Below are positions 24,598 to 33,599 of a stretch of DNA of 64,000 nt, piece by piece. The stretch lies in assembly GCF_016892625.1 (NCBI RefSeq), contig NZ_JAFEMW010000002.1:62001-126000 (forward strand), written 5' to 3'. Source of the stretch: Brevibacterium sp. RIT 803. Lineage in GTDB: Bacteria; Actinomycetota; Actinomycetes; Actinomycetales; Brevibacteriaceae. Each line of letters begins with the position of its first letter. Position 1 is the first letter of the stretch. The position numbers and the translations under genes were made by a program. Under the pieces are notes generated by a model. It ran no database searches, had not been told where the DNA came from, and saw nothing but the letters and a program-made list of their open reading frames with translations.

Positions 24598-27500
24598 TTC
24601 GCATCCTCCTGCTCATCGGTCGGCGGCTGTTCGTCGGGCGGCGGCTGCTCCGCTGTCTCCCCGGTGGAGCGTTCGATGGGAGCATCACCGTGCAGGATAT
24701 GAGTCGATGAGGCTCGTACCTTCGCATCGGGGTCGGCGACCTTCGATCGCCGCTCACGCGGTGGCCGCTCTCCCCTGATCGCGTCCAGCGGTCCGCTGAG
24801 CTCGCCGTAGAGGAGCTCATCGGCACGTTCGCGGGTGCGTTCGACATCGCGGCGGATGATGCCGTTGGTCAGCACATCGTCACCGGCCGGTGTGGCCGCG
24901 GAGTCGGAGACGCCGAGGAGGTTGAAGGAGGCCAAGATGAGGCCGACCACTGCGAGGTACACGCCCAGGTCGAAGAGCATCGAGGTGGTGAAGTGCTGAC
25001 CCAGGAAATAGCCGTGGAGGGGTTCGAGGAAGGAACCGGCGGCGATGAGCCCGATGAATCCGGTCACCACGGCGGTCGCCACGCCGGAACCGATGAGGTA
25101 CAGCGGAGCTCGAGGCGGGCCGATGGCCCGGTCCTTGGCCGTGGACATGTAGAGCAGACCGATGATCGCGGATCCGACAAGCGCGGCGATGAAGCCGCCT
25201 CCAGGTTCATTGTGACCGCGCCAGAAGATCACCAGTGAGGTGATCGCCAGCAGGGGGCCGAGCACTCTCATCGTCAGCTGCTGTGGGATCACGTTGGGCC
25301 AGGCCTCGTGGACGGCACGATAGGCCGTCGTGCCGCGGGGCCGGATCGAGACCCAGGCCTGCCGCGGTGGTTCGGGGATGTTCTCCGCAGGAGGATCGAT
25401 GAACTTGTCCTTGACCGTCGACATCACTGCAACGATCGCGATTCCGGCCATACCGAGGACGGTCAGCTCGCCGAGGGTGTCCAGGGCACGGAACTCAACG
25501 AGGATCGTGTTGACGATGTTGTGCCCGCCGCTGATGTCGGGGGCGTTCTCGATGTAGTACAGACCGAGGTCTGATCGATCCCGACGCCCGTTGAGAGCCA
25601 GTGTCAGCACGGTGGCGGCAAGTCCGACGATCAGGGCGAAGATCACGCGGGTGGCCTGCAGGCGCTTCGGATATCTCCAGAAGGAACGTGGAAGCTTCTG
25701 CAGCACCAACATGATGACGATGATCGTCATCGCCTCGACCAGCAGCTGAGTCAGAGTGACGTCCGGAGCGCCGAGAGCCAGAATCTGGACAGTGGCGAGG
25801 ATGCCGACTCCCGACAGCGCAACCACTGTGGTCAGACGCGAGTGGGAGCTGCAGACTACGAGCACGGCCACGGTGATGAGGACGAGGAGGACGATGTCGA
25901 TGGGTCGCCACAGACCATCGTGCAGAGGTGGCAGGTCCGAATAGATGATCGGGACGGCCGAGAAGGCGAGAACGGCGAGACCGCCCAGCGACAGCGCGAG
26001 GTACGGGCCGGAGTTCATCGGCTTGACGAAGATGCTCAGGCCGTGGCCGGCTCGACGCAGAACCCACGTCAGTCCGCTCATCACATGGGCGCCGTCGAAG
26101 CCGAGGGTTGCGCGGTGGAAGAAGACGAAGACACGGGAACGGTTGACGATGATGATCACGCCGATCGCGATGATCAGCAGCGAGGCTATCAGTTCCTTGT
26201 TCACCCCGTGCCAGAGAGCAAGGTGGACTGCTTCGGTTGCGTCGGGAATGGCCGCTTGGACTGCCTGATCGAGGGGATTGTCGAAGACGAACAGAACGAA
26301 GCTCAGCGGAATCGAGGCGAGGATCGGCAGCGCAGCGGAAACGAGCATCACGGGTGATCCGTGTCCCAGTCTCGCTTTCTCCACCGGTTTGCCATCGATG
26401 AATGCTCCCCAGACGGTCTTCGCGCAGTAGGCGAAGGTGAGGACCGAGGCGGCGACGGCCACCAGCAGGGTTGCCCATCCGGTCCAAGCCGAACCGGGAG
26501 TGTCACTGAATGCTGTGAAGAGGGATTCCTTCGAGACGAAGCCGAGCAGAGGTGGGATGCCTGCCATGGAGGCGCACCCGATGATCATGACGAAGAAGGA
26601 CCCCGGAGCCGCTCGCATCAGTTGTGGAATCCGAGTCAGTTCGCGAGTCCCGGCGAGATGGTCGACGACTCCGACCATCATGAAGAGTCCGGATTTGAAC
26701 AGGGCGTGGGCGATCACGTGCAGGCACGCAGCGGCGATCGCCGCCTCGGAGCCGACGCCGATCACCGCTGTGATGAGACCCAGCTGCGAAACCGTGGAAT
26801 AGGCCATCAGCTTCTTGACGTCGTATTGGTTGAGAGCGAACCAGCCGCCGATGCAGGCGGTGATGAGGCCGGCCACGATGAGCAGGGTGTTCCAAGCAGG
26901 GGTGGCGTGGAAGGCGGGTGTGAAGCGCAGGAGCAAGAAGATGCCGGCCTTGACCACGGCTGCCGCGTGCAGATAAGCGGAGACCGGGGTGGCTGCGGCC
27001 ATCGCGTCTGGCAGCCAGGAATGGAAGGGGAACTGAGCCGACTTGGTCATCGCCGCGACCGCGATGAGGATCGCAACCAGCGTCGTCACCGGTGACTGAC
27101 CCGACCAGACGGGCGAGATCAGCGCTTCGTGGACGTTCGTGGTCCCGGTGACCGCGATGATGGTTCCGGTTGCCACCAACAGCGAGAGTCCGCCGATGAA
27201 GGTGATGAACATGGTGCGCAGAGAAGGGCCTTGGCCGGGCGAGCCTGACCGAGCGATGAGGAAGAAGGAGGCCAGAGACGTCAGTTCCCAGCACACGAAG
27301 AGCACCAAGAGGTCGTTGCTGAGTACCAGCATCACCATTGAGAAGGTGAAGATGACCATCAGCCAGTAGAAGCTCGTGTTTCGTCCCTTGGACAGGTAAC
27401 CGGTCGAATAGGCGAAGACGATCGCGCCGATGATCAGCGCGATGTAGGTGAAGATGACGCCGATGCCGTCGGCACGCAGCGCCAGATCGACGCTGAGGGA

Positions 27501-27686
27501 GGGAATCCACTGGTAGGACACTTCTGGAGTGGCCCCGGTCATCACCTCGACGGCGGTGGGGGTGAACAGGCCGGCGATGCCGAGATAGACAGCAGCCAGG
27601 AGCCATCCACTGGCTCGACCGAGCCAGCGAGTGATGATGGGGGTGAGAATGATGAGTGCGGCAAGAGCGAGAACCGTTAGGATCAT
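24588..27686 (-). CDS. mrpA: Na+/H+ antiporter Mrp subunit A with fused subunit B region
   Basis: The 1032-residue protein is the large ND5-like Mrp subunit with about 20 helices in the first 780 residues. Conserved parts are FVCWELTSLASFFLI, KSAQFPFHSWLPDAMAAATPVSAYLHAA and HALFKSGLFMMVG. Residues about 820-960 contain an MrpB-type domain (FWRGHNEPGGGFIAALVGS), so no separate mrpB exists. The final 70 residues are hydrophilic, rich in Asp, Glu and Pro. The start at 27686 is chosen because the hydrophobic N-terminus begins there, although the frame extends 49 residues further upstream. Confidence 0.93.
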   Translation of the reverse strand: MILTVLALAALIILTPIITRWLGRASGWLLAAVYLGIAGLFTPTAVEVMTGATPEVSYQWIPSLSVDLALRADGIGVIFTYIALIIGAIVFAYSTGYLSKGRNTSFYWLMVIFTFSMVMLVLSNDLLVLFVCWELTSLASFFLIARSGSPGQGPSLRTMFITFIGGLSLLVATGTIIAVTGTTNVHEALISPVWSGQSPVTTLVAILIAVAAMTKSAQFPFHSWLPDAMAAATPVSAYLHAAAVVKAGIFLLLRFTPAFHATPAWNTLLIVAGLITACIGGWFALNQYDVKKLMAYSTVSQLGLITAVIGVGSEAAIAAACLHVIAHALFKSGLFMMVGVVDHLAGTRELTRIPQLMRAAPGSFFVMIIGCASMAGIPPLLGFVSKESLFTAFSDTPGSAWTGWATLLVAVAASVLTFAYCAKTVWGAFIDGKPVEKARLGHGSPVMLVSAALPILASIPLSFVLFVFDNPLDQAVQAAIPDATEAVHLALWHGVNKELIASLLIIAIGVIIIVNRSRVFVFFHRATLGFDGAHVMSGLTWVLRRAGHGLSIFVKPMNSGPYLALSLGGLAVLAFSAVPIIYSDLPPLHDGLWRPIDIVLLVLITVAVLVVCSSHSRLTTVVALSGVGILATVQILALGAPDVTLTQLLVEAMTIIVIMLVLQKLPRSFWRYPKRLQATRVIFALIVGLAATVLTLALNGRRDRSDLGLYYIENAPDISGGHNIVNTILVEFRALDTLGELTVLGMAGIAIVAVMSTVKDKFIDPPAENIPEPPRQAWVSIRPRGTTAYRAVHEAWPNVIPQQLTMRVLGPLLAITSLVIFWRGHNEPGGGFIAALVGSAIIGLLYMSTAKDRAIGPPRAPLYLIGSGVATAVVTGFIGLIAAGSFLEPLHGYFLGQHFTTSMLFDLGVYLAVVGLILASFNLLGVSDSAATPAGDDVLTNGIIRRDVERTRERADELLYGELSGPLDAIRGERPPRERRSKVADPDAKVRASSTHILHGDAPIERSTGETAEQPPPDEQPPTDEQEDAKWS

Positions 27687-27688
27687 GA

Positions 27689-27708
27689 CCGTAGCCTCGG
27701 TGCTACGG
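27689..27708 (-). promoter_or_regulatory. Hairpin presenting the mrpA ribosome-binding site in its loop
   Basis: CCGTAGC/GCTACGG (7 bp) closes a 6-nt loop that contains GAGG, the only ribosome-binding sequence for mrpA, just 2 nt from the ATG. This could modulate translation of the whole operon. It is a direct observation of sequence, and the regulatory role is inferred. Confidence 0.4.
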
Positions 27709-27810
27709 ACGCAGGTGATGGTTCCTTCACTCACTGACCCTTCGTCACGATGAACGTAATCTCGGATGAACGCAGACTTACAGATGATCACACTATCGAC
27801 TCGGAGTTCC

Positions 27811-28938
27811 ATGAGCAAAAGCACAAACAGCACTCAGACGAACGAAACGATCCGCGTCTACTTCGATGCCCGCTTCACACGAACGACCCACCACGATGGC
27901 ATCTCCCGCTACGGATCGTGCCTGCTCGCTGCTCTGCTCACAGCCGTGCGGGGAACCGACATCGAGGTCACTGCGATCATCAACGATGAAGCTCAGCTCG
28001 ATCTCCTCCCCGACTGTGCATGGGTGAGACTCAACTCCCCCACGTCTTGGCAGGAGATCTTCATTGCGAAGAAGCTCAACGACCTCGGCGCCGATGTGGT
28101 CTTCTCCACCATGCAGGTGATGGGATCAACGGGACGCAGGTACGGCCTCATCCTGACCGTCCACGATCTCATCTACTATTCGCACCCGCTGCCCCCGGCC
28201 GATCTGTCCGCGGCGCTCAGGCTGCTGTGGCGGGCCTACCACCTCAGCTACGCCCCGCAGCGTCTGCTGTTGGGGCGCGCCGATGCGATCGCTTCCGTGA
28301 GCCAGACGACGAAGAACCTGATCGCAGAGCACCATCTGTCATCGAAGCCGGTGACCGTGGTGTCGAATGCCGCTGAGACTGCTGTTTCCGGAGAACGCTC
28401 GGTCAACAGGAGTGATGCGCGTTCGCTGGTCTACATGGGCGCGTTCCTGCCCTATAAGAACGTCGAGACCCTCATTCGATCCCTGGAGCATCTGCCGGGA
28501 TGGACGCTGCACATCGCCAGTCGAATCGACGGCAGACGTGAAGCCGCGTTGCGTGCACTGATCCCCAGCCGGGCGAAGGTGATCTTTCACCGGGGGGTCA
28601 GCGACAGTGAATATGCAGATCTGCTCGAGGGTGCAACCGCTCTCGTCACGGCCTCTCAGGAGGAGGGATTCGGTCTTCCTGTCATCGAGGCGATGGCCCA
28701 AGGTGTGCCGGTGGCAGTTTCGGACATACCGATCTTCCACGAGATCGCCGGCGAGGCTGCTGTCTATTTCGACCCCGATGACGCCAGTGACGTGGCCACC
28801 ACGATCGAACGTCTCACCGATGCCGCGCTGTGGTCCCAACTCTCGGCAGCCGGGCAGACGCAGGCCCAGCTCTTCGATTGGGACGCGTCGGCTCAGGCGC
28901 TGGTGGGCATGATTCGTGCGGTTCACGCCTCACAGTGA
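27811..28938 (+). CDS. Glycosyltransferase of the GT4/GT-B type
   Basis: The 375-residue protein has GT-B glycosyltransferase features. An N-terminal domain (about 15-170) includes FDARFTRTTHHDGISRYG. The C-terminal donor-binding domain has VYMGAFLPYKNVETLIRS near 210 and the nucleotide-sugar motif EEGFGLPVIEAMAQGVPVAVSD near 285-305, including the E-x7-E pattern. The substrate is unknown, probably a surface glycan or glycolipid. Start at 27811 (GGAG upstream) is preferred over 27766. It is divergent from mrpA and seems to be a single-gene unit. Confidence 0.9.
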   Translation: MSKSTNSTQTNETIRVYFDARFTRTTHHDGISRYGSCLLAALLTAVRGTDIEVTAIINDEAQLDLLPDCAWVRLNSPTSWQEIFIAKKLNDLGADVVFSTMQVMGSTGRRYGLILTVHDLIYYSHPLPPADLSAALRLLWRAYHLSYAPQRLLLGRADAIASVSQTTKNLIAEHHLSSKPVTVVSNAAETAVSGERSVNRSDARSLVYMGAFLPYKNVETLIRSLEHLPGWTLHIASRIDGRREAALRALIPSRAKVIFHRGVSDSEYADLLEGATALVTASQEEGFGLPVIEAMAQGVPVAVSDIPIFHEIAGEAAVYFDPDDASDVATTIERLTDAALWSQLSAAGQTQAQLFDWDASAQALVGMIRAVHASQ

Positions 28939-28955
28939 GTGCACGAGTCGTCAGT

Positions 28956-29020
28956 GTGCAGAGCCCGCTTCAGGACTGTGCAGTGCACCGGTTCAGGACT
29001 GTGCAGAGCCCGCTTCAGGA
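28956..29020. repeat. Three tandem copies of a 22-23 bp repeat
   Basis: Units start at 28956, 28978 and 29001, each opening GTGCAG and carrying TTCAGGA near its end. The first and third are nearly identical. The third runs into the 3' end of the convergent phosphatase gene (stop at 29015). Confidence 0.75.
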
Positions 29021-29611
29021 GGGAACTGTGCCCCAGCTGCGCAGGATCCAGCTGGTGCCGGTGAATCCGAATTCGCCGTGTCCGCAGTTTCCCAGGACTC
29101 CGAGGCGACCTGGCCCGTCCATGCCGAGCAGCAGTTCTGCGGCTGCGCGCAGGACTGCGCCGTGAGCGACGATGGCAATGGTCTTGGCCTCCGATCCAGC
29201 GACGATGTCGGTAATCGCCGAGGCGACTCGACGTCCTGACTCGGTGCGGGATTCCCCACCTGGTGGGTTCGTGTCAGCTCCGCTGAGCCATTGTTCGAGC
29301 TCGTCTGGCCACGATGCACTGAGCTCGTCCCGGGTATGACCCTCCCACTGGCCGAATGCGGTCTCACGCAGACGCTCGTCGCGTGTGACACCGACGTTCA
29401 CCAGCGAAGCAAGTGCGTCGGCGGTGTCAGCGGCGCGCGACAGGTCGGAGGACACGATGAGCTCAGGCAGAAGTTCGCTCAGGTAGCTCGCTGCCTGAGC
29501 GGCTTGAGTCCGCCCGAGTTCATTGAGCGGAATGTCACTTTGACCTTGGAACCGGCGTTCGACGTTGTAGTCAGTCTGGCCATGTCGCCAGAAGATGACG
29601 GTCCTGGTCAT
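29015..29611 (-). CDS. Histidine phosphatase family protein (phosphoglycerate mutase-like)
   Basis: The 198-residue protein has the catalytic RHGQT motif near residue 9-13 (WRHGQTDYNVERRFQG), the second His in IVAHGAVLR near residue 150, and ERLRETAFGQWEGHT. These are the two active-site histidines of the superfamily. Substrates range from sugars to nucleotides and lipids, so phosphatase is more likely than mutase. The ATG overlaps the rsfS stop by 4 nt, so it belongs to the nadD-rsfS operon. The last residues overlap the tandem repeat. Confidence 0.92.
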   Translation of the reverse strand: MTRTVIFWRHGQTDYNVERRFQGQSDIPLNELGRTQAAQAASYLSELLPELIVSSDLSRAADTADALASLVNVGVTRDERLRETAFGQWEGHTRDELSASWPDELEQWLSGADTNPPGGESRTESGRRVASAITDIVAGSEAKTIAIVAHGAVLRAAAELLLGMDGPGRLGVLGNCGHGEFGFTGTSWILRSWGTVPS

Positions 29612-29997
29612 TGAGAGTCGTCGGCGGCAGCCGGCGCCGGCAGTTCCAGATCGATGACCGGGCAGTCCTTCCACAGGCGTTCGAGCGCGTAGTACTCGCG
29701 CTGCTCCTGCGAGAAGACGTGGACGACGATGTCACCGAAGTCCAGGAGGACCCAGTCCCCGCTCCCCCGACCCTCACGGCGCAGAGGAGTGTGACCATAG
29801 GCCGTCTGCAGGGCTTCTTCGACGGCGTCGACGATCGATGCGATCTGCCGATCGTTCTCCGCTGAGATGATGAGGAAGGCATCGGTGATGTAGAGGGTGG
29901 CACTCACGTCGAGGGCCACCTGATCGGTGCCGAACTTCTCGTCTGCCGCACGTGCGGCAGTCCTCAGCATTTGGGTTGATTCAACGGTCTCGCTCAC
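29608..29997 (-). CDS. rsfS: Ribosome silencing factor
   Basis: The 129-residue protein is of the RsfS/DUF143 family, which binds ribosomal protein L14 and blocks subunit joining on starvation. The signature is VALDVSATLYITDAFLIISA near 27-47, GDWVLLDFGDIVVHVFSQEQREYYALERLWKDCP near 78-112. It sits downstream of nadD, a conserved bacterial arrangement. The upstream gene encodes an uncharacterised tail-anchored protein. Confidence 0.95.
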   Translation of the reverse strand: MSETVESTQMLRTAARAADEKFGTDQVALDVSATLYITDAFLIISAENDRQIASIVDAVEEALQTAYGHTPLRREGRGSGDWVLLDFGDIVVHVFSQEQREYYALERLWKDCPVIDLELPAPAAADDSQ

Positions 29998-30014
29998 AAG
30001 AGCCTTTCAGATGA

Positions 30015-31391
30015 TTACAGCAACATGACCAGTGCAATGACGATGAGTGCGACTGCGAAGAGCGCAGCGACACCCAGCACTACATAGGGTACTTTGGATG
30101 GTTCTTCCCCAACAAGGATCCGGCCGTCGTGACCGGTGACCTCGCTGGCGCGAATACGTGTCCCCGGAGGATTCTCAGTCTCTTCGTCCTCGTAGTCAGG
30201 ATTGGGAAGTGCCCATGCCTCTGGAACGGTCTCCATCGGACGGGTCTCGGGGTTAGCCGCAAGAGCGCGAGCTGCGTCGTCGGACGAGGTTCCAGTGCCT
30301 GCAGCAGACGAGTCGTCCGTTGATCTCGTCCCTGCCTGCCGGCCTTGGCCTGCGTCACTGCGGTCCGTCGAAGGCCGGTCGGTGCCGCTGCCTGGGGTCG
30401 CCGCCGGGCTGTCGACCTCCGGAATCTGGGCTGAGGCGGCCGTGACGACCCGCACTCCTGAGCTGCTCGGCGGCTGCACGATAGGCATGCGCCGCGAGCG
30501 GCTCGTCTCGCCGCCCTCATCGGTGGCATCATCGTTGAACGCATCACCGGCGGCTGCCGACTGTCCAAGCCCTGATGACTGCGCCGGGGGTGGCGCCTGA
30601 GCCGGGGCTGATGCCTGAGCCGAGGCTGGTGAGTCCTCCGTGTGCTGCTGGGGCTGGGGCGGTTCGGGCTTCGGCTGTACAGGCGGCGCTTGTTCAGCAG
30701 CGGGCCGCCTGGGAGCGGACGAAAGAGCATAGTCCTGGACTGGAGATTCTGCAGGTTCAGACTGGGAAGTGGTCGCTGCTGCACCCGGGTCCAGATCTTC
30801 GATCGGCTGGGAGAGTGCATCACGTGGGGCATCGTCGAAGGCAGTCGGTCGCGGTGCGGAGGCCGCAGTGACCGGAGACTCGAAGTCTCGTGCGGCGACT
30901 TCATCGGCCGAACCGCCGAATCCAGCAGAGTCGAAGGATTCGTTCTGGCCGGCTGCAGCCTCGTCTGATTCCTCGGGCGAGGTCGTTTCCGGTCCTGCGA
31001 TGACAGGGGTCGCTCCGGTGGAGAGGTCGCCTTCACGAGACAACCCGTTATCGCGAAGGTAGCTTTTACGGGCGGTGCGCGAATCGAAATGAGGCAAGGG
31101 AGCTTGTTGCGGATCGACGGGCTCCGCCGCTTCGACAGGAGGTCGCGAGTCCTGCGCCTGGTCGCCAGATGATGCGCCGCGCTCAGGGGCGGCCTGAGAC
31201 GGTGGCTCGGTGTCTGCCCGCGATTCAGGTGCCTGAGCCTGTGCTGGCGGCGGGTTCAGCAGGTCGGACCGATTGTTCGATGACGGCTCTTTTGGCTGCT
31301 CAGGTGTCTCTCGTGCTTCGAACGCCTGTTCCGCAGCCACCCGCTCGGCTTCTCGCCTGGCACGGCGTGACGTGAACTGCTCCTCAGCCAT
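30015..31391 (-). CDS. Long disordered protein with a C-terminal membrane helix
   Basis: The 458-residue product has an N-terminal charged helix ([15 protein letters not shown]), then about 350 residues rich in Pro, Ala, Ser, Gln, Glu and Asp with almost no hydrophobic core. A final 20-residue membrane helix ([25 protein letters not shown], split: [20 protein letters not shown]) ends at the C-terminus. It is therefore probably tail-anchored with a cytoplasmic disordered region. [13 protein letters not shown] segment just before the helix may be functional. It lies between nadD (overlap of 8 nt) and rsfS in an operon. No family known to me. Confidence 0.8.
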   Translation of the reverse strand: MAEEQFTSRRARREAERVAAEQAFEARETPEQPKEPSSNNRSDLLNPPPAQAQAPESRADTEPPSQAAPERGASSGDQAQDSRPPVEAAEPVDPQQAPLPHFDSRTARKSYLRDNGLSREGDLSTGATPVIAGPETTSPEESDEAAAGQNESFDSAGFGGSADEVAARDFESPVTAASAPRPTAFDDAPRDALSQPIEDLDPGAAATTSQSEPAESPVQDYALSSAPRRPAAEQAPPVQPKPEPPQPQQHTEDSPASAQASAPAQAPPPAQSSGLGQSAAAGDAFNDDATDEGGETSRSRRMPIVQPPSSSGVRVVTAASAQIPEVDSPAATPGSGTDRPSTDRSDAGQGRQAGTRSTDDSSAAGTGTSSDDAARALAANPETRPMETVPEAWALPNPDYEDEETENPPGTRIRASEVTGHDGRILVGEEPSKVPYVVLGVAALFAVALIVIALVMLL

Positions 31392-31989
31392 TTTCACTCC
31401 TGTACAACTCGTATTTCGCGATGTACTGAACGACCCCGTCCGGTACGAGATACCAGACGGGCGCCCCATCCATCACCCGTAGTCTGCAATCCGTGGACGA
31501 TATCGACAGTGCAGGGATCTGCACCAAGCTCAACCTGTCCACCGGAAGACCCTCACTGCGAAGTTCGTGCCCCGGGCGGCTCACTCCGACGAAGTGAGCC
31601 AAGGAAAACAGCTCATCTACATTCTTCCACGTCAGAATCTGAGCCAAAGCGTCCGCGCCGGTGATGAAGAACATCTCTGTGTCGGACCCGTAGCTCCTGG
31701 CCAGGTCCCGCAGGGTATCGATGGTGTACGTGGGTCCTGGACGATCAACGTCGGCTCGGGAGACTGTGAAGCGCGGGTTCGACGCGGTTGCGATGACGGT
31801 CATCAGATACCGATGTTCGGCGCTGGTGACTTCGCCGGCATCCTTCTGATACGGACGTCCGGTGGGTACGAAGACGACCTCGTCGAGATCAAAGGTCGAC
31901 TGCACCTCACTGGCTGCGACCAGGTGACCGTGGTGAATGGGGTCGAAGGTGCCACCCATGACACCGACCCTGCGTGTTTGCTTAGCCAT
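31384..31989 (-). CDS. nadD: Nicotinate-nucleotide adenylyltransferase
   Basis: The 201-residue enzyme converts nicotinate mononucleotide and ATP to deamido-NAD in the NAD synthesis pathway. The nucleotidyltransferase signature [12 protein letters not shown] is at 12-23, with [10 protein letters not shown] and [10 protein letters not shown] near 165, where the usual form is ISSTxIR, so a Cys replaces the Ile here. [16 protein letters not shown] matches the family. Neighbours are a conserved tiny membrane protein gene and proA. Confidence 0.95.
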   Translation of the reverse strand: MAKQTRRVGVMGGTFDPIHHGHLVAASEVQSTFDLDEVVFVPTGRPYQKDAGEVTSAEHRYLMTVIATASNPRFTVSRADVDRPGPTYTIDTLRDLARSYGSDTEMFFITGADALAQILTWKNVDELFSLAHFVGVSRPGHELRSEGLPVDRLSLVQIPALSISSTDCRLRVMDGAPVWYLVPDGVVQYIAKYELYRSENG

Positions 31990-31990
31990 A

Positions 31991-32155
31991 TCAGTGGCGG
32001 TTGGAGATGCCCTTCCACGACCGGCTCACTGCTGCCATCGAGAGGAAGATCGCGAGGGTGATGAGTCCGAAGAAGATCGGATCCATCGGCAATTCGGTGT
32101 GGTGGGCTGCCTTCTCCGCGCCTTCGGCAACGGTGGTCAACAGGGCTGCGTTCAC
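31991..32155 (-). CDS. 54-residue single-pass membrane microprotein
   Basis: A GTG at 32155 with GGAG 7 nt upstream opens a 55-codon frame ending at 31991. The product begins [19 protein letters not shown], then [20 protein letters not shown] (a membrane helix about 24-45), and ends [12 protein letters not shown]. The start, spacing and a clear helix make it likely to be real. It sits 1 nt from nadD on the same strand, after proA. Such short membrane proteins are easily missed by gene finders. Function is unknown. Confidence 0.75.
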   Translation of the reverse strand: MNAALLTTVAEGAEKAAHHTELPMDPIFFGLITLAIFLSMAAVSRSWKGISNRH

Positions 32156-32306
32156 GTGCTCTCTCCTTCTCGGTGATGATGACGCGGTCGGTCTGCGTCG
32201 CAGTGCTTATGCCTTCAGTTTCTCATGAACAGTGCGACAAGTGGGCATCGACATGAGCATCGACGGCGTCTGAGTGCACCGCCGATGTGCTCTGCGCCGA
32301 GCAGCG

Positions 32307-33596
32307 TCAGCTGCGGATCTGACCATTGCCCATCATGACCCACTTCGTGGTCGTCAGCTGTTCGACGCCCATGGGTCCGCGGGCATGGAGCTTCTGGGTC
32401 GAGATTCCCACCTCTGCACCGAAGCCGAGCTCTCCCCCATCGGTGAACCGTGTGGACACGTTGACTCCGACTGCTGCGGCATCGATCGCCGTGACGAATG
32501 TCTCAGCATTGTCGATGTCCTTGGTCACGATCACCTCGGTGTGGCCCGAGGAATAGGCCCGAATATGCTCGATCGCCTCGTCTATTCCCGACACGACCTT
32601 CACTGCCAGCTCCAGGTCAAGATACTCTTTCGCCCAGTCGCGTCGAGAGACACGTTTGACCTTCATCGACTCCGGTGCCAGCGCCGCGACAGTGGTGTCG
32701 GCATGGAGAACGACCCCGGCCTTGTCGAGGCGATCGAGTATCTTGGGAAGTACGCGCTTGGCTGCCTTCTCATGGACCAACAAGGTCTCAAGCGAGTTGC
32801 AGACACTGGGGCGATGTGTCTTCGAGTTGACTACGAGGTCGACTGAATTCTTGACGGTGGCCGATGAATCGATGAACATATGGACATTCCCGATTCCGGT
32901 TTCGATCACCGGGACCAGCGAATCCTGCACCACTGTATTGATGAGTTCAGCGCCACCGCGCGGAATGAGGAGGTCGACGTAGTCACGCGCGTTCATGAGC
33001 ACGCTGGCCCCGTCACGTCCGAATTGGTCGATACCGCTGATCGAATCTGCGGGCAGACCAGCCGATTCCACGGCTTTGCGCAGCACGGAGACGATCTCAG
33101 CGTTGGAGTTCTGAGCCGCTGAGCCTCCGCGCAGGACGGTGGCATTGCCCGCCTTGAGCGCGAGGATCGCGATGTCGACAGTGACGTTGGGGCGGGCCTC
33201 GTAGATCGCACCGATGACGCCCATGGGCACACGATTCTGAGTCAATCTGATGCCGTTGGGCAGAACTCGTCCTACGACGACGTTGCCCACGGGATCGTCA
33301 AGATCGATGACCGTCTCCACTGATGCGGCCATGGCTTCGATGCGATCGTGGTCGAGTCGCAGGCGGTCGAGGAGACCTGCGTTCATTCCGTTGTCGATGC
33401 CGGCGGCGATGTCGACTTCATTGGCTTTGACGATTCGGTCGGAATTCTCAAGCAGTGCGTCGGCGATCGCGCGCAGCCCGGCGTCCTTCTCTGCCGTCGA
33501 TGACGTCGCCAGGTGAGCGGCAGCGCTCTTTGCGTTCCTGACTACTCTGGTGACACCCCGGACGGTCTTGGGATGTATCTCGGATACAGCGGTCAT
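32307..33596 (-). CDS. proA: Glutamate-5-semialdehyde dehydrogenase (gamma-glutamyl phosphate reductase)
   Basis: The 429-residue enzyme reduces glutamyl-5-phosphate with NADPH, second step of proline synthesis. The catalytic Cys lies in RPSVCNSLETLLV near residue 266, with HMFIDSSATVKN and LPRGGAELI-like LIPRGGAELI upstream. The C-terminal HTEVIVTKDIDNAETF and GELGFGAEVGISTQKLHARGPMG are diagnostic. It is 3 nt downstream of proB. About 150 nt to the microprotein gene at 32155 contain no supported feature. Confidence 0.96.
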   Translation of the reverse strand: MTAVSEIHPKTVRGVTRVVRNAKSAAAHLATSSTAEKDAGLRAIADALLENSDRIVKANEVDIAAGIDNGMNAGLLDRLRLDHDRIEAMAASVETVIDLDDPVGNVVVGRVLPNGIRLTQNRVPMGVIGAIYEARPNVTVDIAILALKAGNATVLRGGSAAQNSNAEIVSVLRKAVESAGLPADSISGIDQFGRDGASVLMNARDYVDLLIPRGGAELINTVVQDSLVPVIETGIGNVHMFIDSSATVKNSVDLVVNSKTHRPSVCNSLETLLVHEKAAKRVLPKILDRLDKAGVVLHADTTVAALAPESMKVKRVSRRDWAKEYLDLELAVKVVSGIDEAIEHIRAYSSGHTEVIVTKDIDNAETFVTAIDAAAVGVNVSTRFTDGGELGFGAEVGISTQKLHARGPMGVEQLTTTKWVMMGNGQIRS

Positions 33597-33599
33597 GGA

